A stretch of 64,000 nt of DNA, from the NCBI GenBank assembly GCA_029243025.1, contig JAQWSU010000024.1, positions 1 through 64,000 of the forward strand, written 5' to 3'. This DNA comes from Pirellulaceae bacterium (GTDB taxonomy: Bacteria; Planctomycetota; Planctomycetia; Pirellulales; Pirellulaceae). Positions 43,648 to 52,385 of the stretch are shown in pieces (the stretch's first letter is position 1; every line of letters starts with the position of its first letter). The position numbers and the translations under genes are program-made. The notes under the pieces are model-generated. The model was not told where the DNA came from, did no database searches, and saw nothing but the letters and a program-made list of their open reading frames with translations.

Positions 43648-44631
43648 ATACGGGTGCCCGAGTTCGTTCGAAGATAGACCTTTGAAGTAGCTCGTTGGCT
43701 CGTGGCTAACCGTTCGGGTCCTGTTGAACCAGCGAGAAGGATTTGCGCGGCTGGAAAAATCTGCCGTGGCCCGAGGTACCTACCTCGTGAGTGTTCCGGG
43801 GGGGCTCAGATGAAGTTTTGCACGGTCGCCACAAGTGTCTTCGTCCTGGGCCGGTTGTCCTTCGCAATGACTTTGCTTCTTAATGGGTCGCCAGATGGGG
43901 CGGTTCTCGATCCAGAGTCGGTTCCAGCGACAGCGGTCGTTACTAACGTCGTGCGCGACAGCAAGAAACCGGTCGTCGGGGATCTCTGCGGCGACTACGG
44001 TGCAGTGGGCCGAGAGTCTCAACCGAAACGATTGACCCTGGGAAAAGGGCACTCGGATACTGAAGTTTTCTTCCATGTGAATGTGCAAGATGGCCTTGAA
44101 CTTGTCCGGCGATACGAATTGGGGCCGGTTCTCGCCCTGGCAGCAATTGATCGGTGCGAACCTCTCTCTCAAGCAGCACGCTTGTCCGCGTTGCCAACGA
44201 TAAAGGCCGTACCGGAGGCTTTGGAAAAGGAAAATTTATGTGAATCAAGACACCACTGCCCTCAGTTGGACTGAGGCTTCTGAGCTTGAGCGGGTGCGCC
44301 AGCCCAAGTAGGCACTGGCGTGGCTTGAACCGTTTCAGTCATCGGCGCATCTAGCGCCAGCCACAGTGACGTGATGTCGTCACAGCAAAGAACCCGAATC
44401 GCCGTAGGCGACTTATCGCTATGTGGCCAATCGGTGTTGTCAATGCTGTGTTGATATGATTCGGGTGGTGGATTCGGGAACCCGGGGGCTGGTATCTTCT
44501 CGATGACGTGAGATTATCGCCTACTCGCACATCCATCATCAACGCGATGCCAGAACGTTGGTAGGTATGGTTGCCGTTCATTGGATCACGTGGACTTGAT
44601 TCAAACACTAATGCTGACATGCGAGGATGGA
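43648..44631. other. One-kilobase gap without a supported gene
   Basis: Overlapping ORFs occur on both strands (43702-44274 plus; 43780-44172 and 43943-44248 minus) but none shows family motifs, a good start or consistent coding character. I cannot decide whether one is real; a decayed gene is most likely. Confidence 0.4.
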
Positions 44632-44880
44632 ATGCCACCCATTGTTGCCTTTGGCCTACCCGGTCCCCTCGAGCTGTTGGTCCTCGTGATGATTTGCGGT
44701 GTCCCAATCGCAGTTGTAGCGATCGTGGTGTTTCTTGTGTATCGGTCAAATTCAAGCACAAAGTACAAAGCGTTGCCAGTTGACCATGAGCTTGGTGGCA
44801 GGAGTGATTCCGAGCAAGCCCAACTCTTGCAGTCACGTGCTTACGCCAAAGTTCGTGTGCCGGCCATGATCTTCAAGTAG
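44632..44880 (+). CDS. Small membrane protein, one transmembrane segment
   Basis: Start placed at ATG 44632 (MPPIVAFGLPGPLELLVLVM). A single hydrophobic helix (LELLVLVMICGVPIAVVAIV then VFLVY) is followed by a soluble tail (RSNSSTKYKALPVDHELGGR...). The FGLPGPLELLVL start resembles the short GP-ELL membrane leaders of planctomycete proteins. No function known. A second small membrane ORF follows 11 bp later. Confidence 0.5.
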   Translation: MPPIVAFGLPGPLELLVLVMICGVPIAVVAIVVFLVYRSNSSTKYKALPVDHELGGRSDSEQAQLLQSRAYAKVRVPAMIFK

Positions 44881-44891
44881 TAGGAGCTTTG

Positions 44892-45065
44892 TTGTTGCTA
44901 GTGTCCCTCGGCGTCGGTGTCCCAGTTGCCGTGCTTGAGTATATCGAAGTGTTATGGCTTGTCATCGTCGTGGTTGCCCTTGGGGCATTTTGGTTAATCG
45001 CAGGAGCCTGGATACGGAAGCTTTCGCGATACGAATGGGTGATGGCCTTTGGTGATACTCTTTGA
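44892..45065 (+). CDS. Very small membrane protein, two transmembrane segments
   Basis: Starts at TTG 44892 preceded by GGAG (44883-44886), or at GTG 44901. The frame reads VSLGVGVPVAVLEYIEVLWL, VIVVVALGAFWLIAGAWIRK and LSRYEWVMAFGDTL, ending at TGA 45063-45065: two hydrophobic helices and a basic junction in 54-57 residues. It lies just behind the preceding small membrane protein, so both may be translated from one mRNA. No homologue recognised. Confidence 0.45.
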   Translation: MLLVSLGVGVPVAVLEYIEVLWLVIVVVALGAFWLIAGAWIRKLSRYEWVMAFGDTL

Positions 45066-45080
45066 CTCGGAGGTTATTGC

Positions 45081-45325
45081 AGGCTTTCGCGAACAGGATC
45101 CGCCGTTGGCTTCGGTCTCGTGTCAGAGAGATGATTGATTGCTCGGCTCGTGACCGATGTCGCGCAGGCGTTGATGTAAGACGCGTCCAGGCGAGCGGTA
45201 GCGGCGACAGTCGAACTGATGGCACGAAAAAAAACAAGGCACGCCATGAGAAGAATAAGCCTCGCTTAACCAAAGCGGAGTTCTTCGAGGAGACTCGGTC
45301 GCGTAGCACCGAGGAAATCAAACGC
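45081..45325 (+). repeat. 245-bp duplicated segment, copy 1
   Basis: From AGGCTTTCGCGAACAGGATC to GAGGAAATCAAACGC this segment is highly similar to 54573-54816 on the same strand, 9.5 kb apart, with scattered substitutions and small indels (for example CGTGTCAGAG versus AGTGTCGGAG). Both copies end at the same point, AAACGC. No transposase, no terminal inverted repeats, and no continuous frame common to both copies were found. Confidence 0.85.
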
Positions 45326-45784
45326 TTTCCAAATCGCTTGTTCTTGATCGCGACGGTGGTGTGCATACCGGTCTCAGTGTGGTCATACCAGTACGCAGAC
45401 TGACGCGGAGTCGTTGCTGGATGGTGCTGACGTCTCTCGCTGGACAGGGCGTTGTCCAGATGGTGTATTCGATGGCCGTGTTGCCAATCGCTCCAGCAAC
45501 TACATGCCCAACGTGCCATTCCGTAGGGTTTTTGTGCCGGGATGGCCCTGTGAGTGCGGCGTCTCTCTCTTTGACCGGTTGCAACCAACTCAATAGCTCG
45601 CGTTGTGAGGCGAGGTCGGGCAGGTGTTTCTCGATGAATTTCAGCCGCCCGACCTAACGGCCATTCGTGAAGCAACGATCGCAGTCCTTACCGCCAGAAT
45701 ACTTATCTCGGATGCAGACCATTCCAATCTTGCTAGAATCAGGGCAGACCACATGGCATTAACCTGTAAATTAAGAGAATAGCA
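45326..45784. other. Gap before the PQQ/malectin gene
   Basis: A plus-strand piece ending at 45596 reads DVSRWTGRCPDGVFDGRVAN, then FRRVFVPGWPCECGVSLFDR; it looks like the end of a protein but lacks a start. Otherwise nothing recognisable. The promoter of the 45785 gene should lie at the right edge. Confidence 0.4.
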
Positions 45785-48598
45785 ATGAGTCGTAAGTTCG
45801 TTCTGCAGCTCGCTGTCGCTTCATGCTTGTTTCTTGTGCATCGATCAGCGACTGCCAGTGATTGGCCAATGTATCGCTGCGACGCCGGGCGTCGTGGTGT
45901 CACGCAGGGCAGTCTCCCAGAGAACTTGTCCCTCGCTTGGGTTCGCGAGTTGCCGAAGTTGGCTCCTGCGTTTAAGGATGACCGGTTGCAGTTCGATGCG
46001 GGCTACGAGCCGGTCGTCGCAAACGGGCATATGCTCATTGCTTCCTCACGTACCGATTCGGTGAAGGCGTACGAAACGAAGACGGGAAAACAGCTCTGGT
46101 GTTTTTATACAGATGGCCCTGTTCGATTCGCGCCAGCCATTTCGGGGGGCCTTGCCTGTTTCGGTTCCGACGACGGTTGTTTGTATTGCGTCGAGCTGGC
46201 GACGGGCAAACTTCGTTGGAAACATCGGGCAGCGCCCAGCCAGCGCCGTTTGCTTGGCAATAGACGCCTGGTTTCAGTTTGGCCCATTCGTGGTGGCCCG
46301 GTTGTGGCCGATGGCAACGTTTATTTCGCCGCCGGTGTATGGCCATTCGAGGGCATCTTTGTTTACGCCATAGATATGGAAACCGGAAAAGTTCTCTGGC
46401 GTAACGATCGCCTTGGTTTTCTATTCGGCCAGCAACCTCATAACACCAAGGCGATCGGCGGTCTGGCTCCCCAGGGATACCTCGTCGTTCATGGTGACGA
46501 GCTGGTTGTCCCGTGCTCAAATGCATACCCGGCCCGGTTGAATCTGCATACCGGCGAAATGATCGAATTCGAATTGCCGAAAGCTGGAAGGCTTCCCGGC
46601 GGATGGTTCGCGGCCATCGATCCGGACAAAGCGCGAGCAATAAGACGGGGACAGTTGACTTTCGACGAAGTCATCAATCGCCACAGGCACGAAGACAAGG
46701 TTAACGCAGCCAGCGGCGGTGTAAAGGGATTGAGCCGCGAGATTCGTATCGGTAACGCGACATTGAAATTTGATGATTCGCGAGCGGACGTTGATGGAAC
46801 GATCCATTCGATGATCTACGCAGACGAGGCCCTGTTCCTTGCGACAGGGGACGGTCGCATCATGTGTTTTCGCGAGAATAATCAGCTTGTGCCCCGCACG
46901 CCCGTGACATGGGAAACGGAACGAACTCGATTCACAGCGCCGGATGATGCCATGGCGAAAGCTGCGATGGTCGTAAAGAGTTCATCCAGCCGATATGGAA
47001 TAGCGATGGTGGTCGGTTTGTCGGATGGCAATTTGACGAAAGCACTTATCGAATCCTCTGACTATCACGTTATTGTTTTCGATGACAATCGCGAGCGGGT
47101 CGATCAATTTCGCCACGAACTGGATGCAGCAGGCCTGTCTGGTGTTCGAACTGCCGTCATTCACACAGATTTGAAGAATCTCCGCTTACCGCCCTACATT
47201 ACAACGACTCTGATTAGCGAGAAATCCGATATCGATTTTCAAACATTGCTGCAAACACTTCGTCCATTCGGGGGCATCGCAGTGGGAGGGCATGTTACGA
47301 AGGCTGATCTGAAAGAGGTTGAACTCGGTAACTTTTCAATCCAACCCAAGTCCATTGGAGATTTCGCTTTGGTGAGGCGCGAGGGACCATTGCCCGGGGC
47401 GACTCAATACTCGGGAGATTTCTCAGCCAGCAAAGATCAGTTGGTACGGTTCCCGCTGGGCGTCCTGTGGTTTGACGATGCGCTGGCACACTTCAAACGT
47501 TCGCCCCAACCGGTTTTCGACCGCGACACAATGATTTCAAGACCGAAAAATTGGGACGTACCGCGGCACGAGAAGAGTAACAAAATCGATTATCCGCTGC
47601 TGCCGCCAGTTTTCTCGGACATTTATACTGGCCGCATCCTGGATCAATCAGAACGCCCAGACTTGCGAACGCGATTGGATCCGAGTTCGCCATCGAAGCT
47701 CGAACCCAGTCAGTATCGAAGGCCGGGACAGGCCAGATCGACGAGGCCGGGGCGATTGATTGCAGGAGAGAGGATCAATCCACTCACGGGTAAGTCCGAG
47801 CCTCGTGCATTTCCCAAGACGTATGGCTGCGATGGAGGTGTAGACTATGGTGATTTCTATACACTGCGGAGCGGTACCGCGGCATATTATGATAAGACGA
47901 TCGAAAGCGGAACGGTCTTTTTGAGCGGCCCCAGAAGCGGCTGTACCAACAGTATCATCCCATCCGGTGGTCTATTAAATGTCCCGTACTATTATGATGG
48001 CTGCACATGCAGCTATCCGCTGCCCGCGGCCATGTCGCTGATCGCGATGCCGCAAAGCCACGAGCAATGGTCGTCGTGGGGTCCAGGTAAACTTGAACCG
48101 GGCACGATTCAGCGGATCGGAATAAACTTTGGTGCGCCGGGCGATCGGATGACGCGTGACGGCACGCTTTGGCTGGACTATCCATCCGTCGGCGGGCCCT
48201 CTCCTGAGGTCAATATCGAGACCACAACATCCGCGAATTATCGCTATCAACACAGCGTTTGGATGCAAAGCTCTGGGCCGCGACCGTGGGTGACTGCGTC
48301 CATGGCCGAGGGGCTGGGGCGACTCGTCATCAAGCACCTCAAACCCGGAGAGTATCTGCTGCGCCTTTACTTCGCCGAGCCCGATGAACTTGCCCCGAAG
48401 CAGCGTTTGCAGGACATTAAACTTCAAGGACGCTACGTGCTCCGAGATTTCGATATTGCCAACGAGGCCGGCGGCGTCATGAGAGGAATCACAAAAGAGT
48501 TTTCAAAGATTCAAGTCGCCCACGATCTGACGTTGGAACTCGCCGCCGCAAACGATAACACAATTATCAGCGGGATCGAACTAATACGTCAGGACTAG
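45785..48598 (+). CDS. PQQ-like beta-propeller protein with inserted Rossmann-like domain and C-terminal malectin domain
   Basis: MSRKFVLQLAVASCLFLVHR and on to TAS is the signal peptide. The propeller begins DWPMYRCDAGRRGVTQGSLP; its blades carry the PQQ/BamB pattern (YETKTGKQLWCFYT, ELATGKLRWKHRAA, DMETGKVLWRNDRL). At about residues 395-500 there is a nucleotide-fold insertion (SSRYGIAMVVGLSDGNLTKA, VIVFDDNRERVDQFRHELDA) like degenerate SAM-methyltransferase domains. The propeller then resumes (DYGDFYTLRSGTAAYYDKTI). The C-terminus is a malectin-like carbohydrate-binding domain (HLKPGEYLLRLYFAEP, FDIANEAGGVMRGITKEF). No catalytic residues are certain. Likely an envelope carbohydrate-binding protein. 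The gene stands alone. Confidence 0.85.
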   Translation: MSRKFVLQLAVASCLFLVHRSATASDWPMYRCDAGRRGVTQGSLPENLSLAWVRELPKLAPAFKDDRLQFDAGYEPVVANGHMLIASSRTDSVKAYETKTGKQLWCFYTDGPVRFAPAISGGLACFGSDDGCLYCVELATGKLRWKHRAAPSQRRLLGNRRLVSVWPIRGGPVVADGNVYFAAGVWPFEGIFVYAIDMETGKVLWRNDRLGFLFGQQPHNTKAIGGLAPQGYLVVHGDELVVPCSNAYPARLNLHTGEMIEFELPKAGRLPGGWFAAIDPDKARAIRRGQLTFDEVINRHRHEDKVNAASGGVKGLSREIRIGNATLKFDDSRADVDGTIHSMIYADEALFLATGDGRIMCFRENNQLVPRTPVTWETERTRFTAPDDAMAKAAMVVKSSSSRYGIAMVVGLSDGNLTKALIESSDYHVIVFDDNRERVDQFRHELDAAGLSGVRTAVIHTDLKNLRLPPYITTTLISEKSDIDFQTLLQTLRPFGGIAVGGHVTKADLKEVELGNFSIQPKSIGDFALVRREGPLPGATQYSGDFSASKDQLVRFPLGVLWFDDALAHFKRSPQPVFDRDTMISRPKNWDVPRHEKSNKIDYPLLPPVFSDIYTGRILDQSERPDLRTRLDPSSPSKLEPSQYRRPGQARSTRPGRLIAGERINPLTGKSEPRAFPKTYGCDGGVDYGDFYTLRSGTAAYYDKTIESGTVFLSGPRSGCTNSIIPSGGLLNVPYYYDGCTCSYPLPAAMSLIAMPQSHEQWSSWGPGKLEPGTIQRIGINFGAPGDRMTRDGTLWLDYPSVGGPSPEVNIETTTSANYRYQHSVWMQSSGPRPWVTASMAEGLGRLVIKHLKPGEYLLRLYFAEPDELAPKQRLQDIKLQGRYVLRDFDIANEAGGVMRGITKEFSKIQVAHDLTLELAAANDNTIISGIELIRQD

Positions 48599-48979
48599 GC
48601 ATTTCAAATACAGCGGAACGTATTCGCAATGAAGGCCGTCCGTAACTCGCAGAGGTGAAAAAGACCTCTGTAGCTGGCTCGCTCATCAGCCTACTCGGTG
48701 ATTCTGTCGGTATCGCTGGCTCGACAAATGCCGGCCATGCGTTGCCTCTCTTCGTCACAGAGAAGATGCCAGCAGTCAATGACGAGCCGAAGTTGGATGT
48801 CAATTGATGTCAAATCAAGCCAGTTTGTGCATCCAGTTTCCTGGCCATTTCCTGACAAGGGATTTGCTGATTTCGTAACTCGTTTAGCAGCAGGGGAGTT
48901 ACGTTCATCGGTATCCGGGTTCGATCTCCGCACGCCGCTTTAATGCACGCAAACGCGCTGCACCAAACCCGGATAGCCG
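48599..48979. other. Gap with a minus-strand relic
   Basis: On the minus strand, about 48720-48830, NWLDLTSIDIQLRLVIDCWH then LLCDEERQR can be read, resembling the relic at 19575-19690. The segment GATGTCAATTGATGTCAAAT around 48796 and GATGTGAATTGATGTCAGAT around 19662 are near-identical. No intact gene. Confidence 0.45.
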
Positions 48980-49318
48980 AAGTTTGACGTGCTATTCACC
49001 CGCGACGGGCAGTTTTATCTGGACGATCAGCGCTTTGCCGAAATCAGTTTCATCAAGTTCGATCTGCTCTGGTATAACTCTATGACCAGTTGGACGCCGG
49101 TCATGCCCTTACGGCGGACAACCCCATGGTCCAGGCCCAGGACACGACGCTGCGGGACTCAATGAACTGGAGGCTTTCGCACCATTCGCATCTTTGCCTT
49201 GCCCTGGGGTCCCAGAGGGCCTGAGTCTTATGCTGACCCGGTGAAACGCAAGCGACTTTATGAGGCGTTGGATAAATCGCTCGAGGAAAAACCTGATCAC
49301 TCGAAGAAAGAGCCATGA
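48980..49318 (+). pseudogene. Decayed GH5-like (cellulase superfamily) glycosidase, N-terminal part
   Basis: Pieces in successive frames read FTRDGQFYLDDQRFAEISFI then KFDLLW; YDQLDAGHALTADNPMVQAQ; and GFRTIRIFALPWGPRGPESY, ADPVKRKRLYEALDKSLEEK, PDHSKKEP ending at TGA 49316-49318. This is the start of the (beta/alpha)8 glycoside hydrolase family 5-like proteins of planctomycetes. At least two frameshifts and the absence of the catalytic C-terminal part show decay. Its stop overlaps the sulfatase start (ATGA at 49315-49318), a sign that both genes once formed an operon. Confidence 0.75.
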
Positions 49319-50658
49319 GAATGTATTTGCGAAGATCAGTTCTTTTGTGCTGCCTACTTATGGTCTTAGGGCTGACTACGGCGTCGTTGTATGCCGAAGA
49401 CCAGTCAGAAAGTCCCAATCTTCTCATCATCTTCACCGACGATCAGGGCTATGCGGACCTCGCCTGCTATGGAAACACGAAGAACAAGACACCGCGACTT
49501 GACCAACTAGCGAAGGAGGGGACGCGGTTTACATCCTTCTACGCGCAGACAGTCTGTGGCCCGTCGCGCTCAGCGCTGCTGACGGGGCGGTATCCAATTC
49601 GCAGCAAGGGCTGGGGCATGCCCGCTTCCGAGATCACATTTGCCGAGTTGATGCGCGAGTCCGGATATCAGACGGCATGCATCGGCAAGTGGGATGTCTC
49701 GGACCGTAAGGCGATTATCGATCGCATGCCCAATGCTCAAGGGTTCGATTACTACTTCGGCCCACTGGGAGCCAACGACGACGGCGGAGTTGCGTTTCAC
49801 AAGAACAATGACAAGGCCGGTTCGACTCGCGATATGGGCAGCCTGACGACGCTCTACACCGATCAGGCCGTCGATTACCTCAAGACAAAACGCGATCCGG
49901 ACAAGCCCTTCGTTCTTTATGTGGCTCACACGATGATGCACACCATCATTAACGCCTCGGAACGCTTTCGCGGTAAGTCGGCGGGCGGGCTGTATGGGGA
50001 CGTGGTTGAAGAGTTCGACTACGAGACCGGCCGACTGCTCGATGTCCTCAATGACCTGGGACTGAGCGAGAACACGCTGGTGATCTATACCAGCGACAAC
50101 GGTCCCTGGAACCAGCCGAAATACACCAAGCGTAAGAAGGGCCATCCTGAAGGTTCGATATTCTGGGGTGAAGCCGGTCCGCTGCGCAACGGCAAGGGGT
50201 CGTGTTATGAAGCCGGTTATCGCGTGCCGTGCATCGTTCGCTGGCCGGGCAAAGTGCCGGCCGGGCGCGTCAGTGATGCGATCTTCGCGACAATCGACTT
50301 CATGCCGACGTTTGCCGCACTGTGCGACTTCAAAGTGCCTGATGACCGTCGTATCGATGGTGTCGAACAAACTGCTTTGCTCTTCGGTCAGCGCGAAACC
50401 GGCCGGAAACACTTCTACTTTGGCAATGCCGGGGTACGCCAGGGCAAGTGGAAGTACTTGAAAGCCAACGCCTTTTTTTGGACGGACGCCGTCGACGATA
50501 ATCGGAAAAAGGAGGAAGAATTGTATGATCTTGATGCCGACCTGGGAGAACGCGCAAATCTGGCCGCGAAGTTTCCCGAGAGAGTCACCGAGCTGAGGGC
50601 ATTAATGCAGTCAATCGAAGCGGGCGACAAGCTGGAAGCGGAGGTAAACCGTCGCTGA
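49315..50658 (+). CDS. Secreted sulfatase (S1 family)
   Basis: Begins inside the stop codon of the decayed GH5-like gene. MRMYLRRSVLLCCLLMVLGL and on to YAE is the signal peptide. Landmarks: NLLIIFTDDQGYADLACYG (metal-binding DD), TVCGPSRSALLTGRYPIRSK (formylglycine Cys in C-x-P-S-R), TACIGKWDVSD, LVIYTSDNGPWNQPKYTKRK (DN pair), GKGSCYEAGYRVPCIVRWPG and the usual C-terminal ELYDLDADLGERANLA. 447 aa, complete. Substrate unknown. Position behind a glycosidase relic fits glycan degradation. Confidence 0.93.
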   Translation: MRMYLRRSVLLCCLLMVLGLTTASLYAEDQSESPNLLIIFTDDQGYADLACYGNTKNKTPRLDQLAKEGTRFTSFYAQTVCGPSRSALLTGRYPIRSKGWGMPASEITFAELMRESGYQTACIGKWDVSDRKAIIDRMPNAQGFDYYFGPLGANDDGGVAFHKNNDKAGSTRDMGSLTTLYTDQAVDYLKTKRDPDKPFVLYVAHTMMHTIINASERFRGKSAGGLYGDVVEEFDYETGRLLDVLNDLGLSENTLVIYTSDNGPWNQPKYTKRKKGHPEGSIFWGEAGPLRNGKGSCYEAGYRVPCIVRWPGKVPAGRVSDAIFATIDFMPTFAALCDFKVPDDRRIDGVEQTALLFGQRETGRKHFYFGNAGVRQGKWKYLKANAFFWTDAVDDNRKKEEELYDLDADLGERANLAAKFPERVTELRALMQSIEAGDKLEAEVNRR

Positions 50659-51614
50659 AAAATCAGGATTGAATTGCCGTATCGGAGAATCGACGGGCCA
50701 CGATCTATCGCGAGCGCACTCCACAGAAACGACCGAAGACGAGCCTGAAACTGAGCCACTTAGCGTTGCTTGTGTTCTGGTTGACCGCCGCGTGGGGTCA
50801 AAAAACTAAAACGAACCCATTGGCCGATAATTCCCTGGCCTGTTTCGTTTTGGACTCCCCAATTGCCGGTCGACTTAAATGGCAATCGTCGACACCGACA
50901 ATGAAAAGACTAGGTGGGACAGGGGGTTATGGGCTGGCGTCAAATTCCTAGCCCCGTTGCGAGTCCATCGCCCCGCCTCCACTCAGACGGGTTGCACAAT
51001 CCGTCTCGATTAACACAAGGCCCGTCAGGAACACCTGGCCGGCCTTGCTTGTTTCGTGCAGGGATACTTGCTTGTTTCGTGCAGGGATAAAGGAGTTCGC
51101 GAGCACCGTTGGATGGGAATTCAGCGCTGCCTCCCACAATTCTTCACTCAAGCTTACGAACATTGTCCATGATTGGATAACGATGGAACCCTGCCATGAT
51201 TCCCTTTGGAAGTCCCTGGTCGCGTCAATTTGAGGCAGGTACTTCCACGAGACGGATGGAAAACCTGCCACGTCGCTAAAGTCTGTTCGTCCGAGAATAT
51301 GGCTAGGAGTGGAAGACGGATTGAGCATCCATTCTCGGAGGCCGGACTCGATTGCCGACATGAACTTAAGTTTTTCTTTTGTGGGTTCCGGCTCTCCCGC
51401 CTGCCGATTACAATCGAGCGAGTCGAACGGACTTCGACCGTGTTCATTGCATATCTTCGTGTGCATTTTCTGAAACACACGCCCGTCGAAAGGCGGCATT
51501 GTTTTCGCTGATTTGCATTTGCAGCAAGGTAGCGATAGGCTGCCGCCGGCGACAGCGTGCGTTAAACCGCGACTGCCAATTTGGAATTCGATCATTTTCT
51601 TGGGGAATTCTTTG
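50659..51614. other. Gap with repeat copy E and an uncertain minus-strand ORF
   Basis: Repeat copy E fills 50950-51090. On the minus strand an ORF from about 51466 to 50948 reads SAIESGLREWMLNPSSTPSH, SVSWKYLPQIDATRDFQRES, IQSWTMFVSLSEELWEAALN; this inner part is protein-like, but its C-terminus runs into the repeat, so if it is a gene it lost its end to the repeat. No family recognised. Nothing else is visible. Confidence 0.4.
50950..51090 (+). repeat. Dispersed repeat, copy E, with 23-bp tandem duplication at its end
   Basis: CCCCGTTGCGAGTCC, CCCGCCTCCACTCAGACGGG, TTGCACAATCCGTCTCGATT, then hairpin AAGGCCCGTCAGG...CCTGGCCGGCCTT and GCTTGTTTCGTGCAGGGATA. The last 23 bp (CTTGCTTGTTTCGTGCAGGG-ATA) are duplicated in tandem at 51045-51067 and 51068-51090. 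About 70 bp, from CCTCCACTCAG to GGCCGGCCTTG, are identical to copy F, so these two copies are recent or kept homogeneous. Confidence 0.85.
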
Positions 51615-52385
51615 ATGAGTTATTTGAAAGTGAGTTTTGGACTTTTGGCGGGCTTGTTTTGGACTTTTGGCGGGCTTGCTGCATCCCCTGCGTCGGCAAG
51701 CCTCATTGGCAGTTACAAGTTCACGGCCCACTCTTTATCTCCGACAGACGCAGACGGCGGTGACGGAATCACGTTCAGCAACTTCTTCGTTGGAACCGGG
51801 TACGGCGATCTGACTGATAACGTCGCTCCAGCCAATGCCCTCCGACTGTCGGGTGATGACACGGAGGAATTCTCTAGCGATGCGTTCGCAAGGGACGCCT
51901 TTTTTAGCTTTATGATCACGGTTGCACCTGGATGGCAACTCGATCTCAGGTCGATCGAGGTCGACAATCAGGCGACGAATACGCACCAGTACTCTTCTGC
52001 GCGCGTCTTTAGTGACGTGCAGGGATTCGATGACATTGTTGCTGATACGATTGGTCGAGTCGGCAGGACTGGGACTGGCTATGACGAGGCGATTCAGATC
52101 GATCTGATTGATCTGGACGATCCAACCATTAACGATGGTTACGATGGTTACGTCCTGAGCAGTTCCGACTTCGATCGGACCGGCGCCACGACAGTCACTT
52201 TCTACTTACCTTGGATCGATAAATCGGACTTGGAAACGCGTTTCACTGATCTGCATGAGATCCGCATCAACGGTACGGCCAGCGTGCCGGAGCCGTCTTC
52301 GCTGGTCGTGATGGGCGGCCTATTCGCTCTAGGTATGCTCCGCTGGAGAGTGGTCAGCTGGCGCCAGCGGCGCCGTTTGGCGTAG
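51615..52385 (+). CDS. PEP-CTERM sorted exoprotein
   Basis: Start chosen at ATG 51615 with GGGGA upstream; MSYLKVSFGLLAGLFWTFGG and on to ASA is the signal peptide. The mature part is beta-rich and acidic (DADGGDGITFSNFFVGTGYG, NATPG-like turns, FFSFMITVAPGWQLDLRSIE). The C-terminus has the sorting signal SVPEPSSLVVMGGLFALGML followed by RWRVVSWRQRRR: PEP motif, hydrophobic helix, Arg cluster, the substrate of an exosortase. No catalytic domain. Likely a surface or matrix protein. Repeat copy F follows as probable terminator. Confidence 0.88.
   Translation: MSYLKVSFGLLAGLFWTFGGLAASPASASLIGSYKFTAHSLSPTDADGGDGITFSNFFVGTGYGDLTDNVAPANALRLSGDDTEEFSSDAFARDAFFSFMITVAPGWQLDLRSIEVDNQATNTHQYSSARVFSDVQGFDDIVADTIGRVGRTGTGYDEAIQIDLIDLDDPTINDGYDGYVLSSSDFDRTGATTVTFYLPWIDKSDLETRFTDLHEIRINGTASVPEPSSLVVMGGLFALGMLRWRVVSWRQRRRLA

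Noticed and set aside
45062-45403. 113-aa ORF in the duplicated segment
   Set aside because: The corresponding frame in the second copy (54573-54816) is broken, so coding is not conserved between the copies.
49570-50412. 280-aa minus-strand ORF
   Set aside because: Antisense shadow of the sulfatase at 49315-50658.
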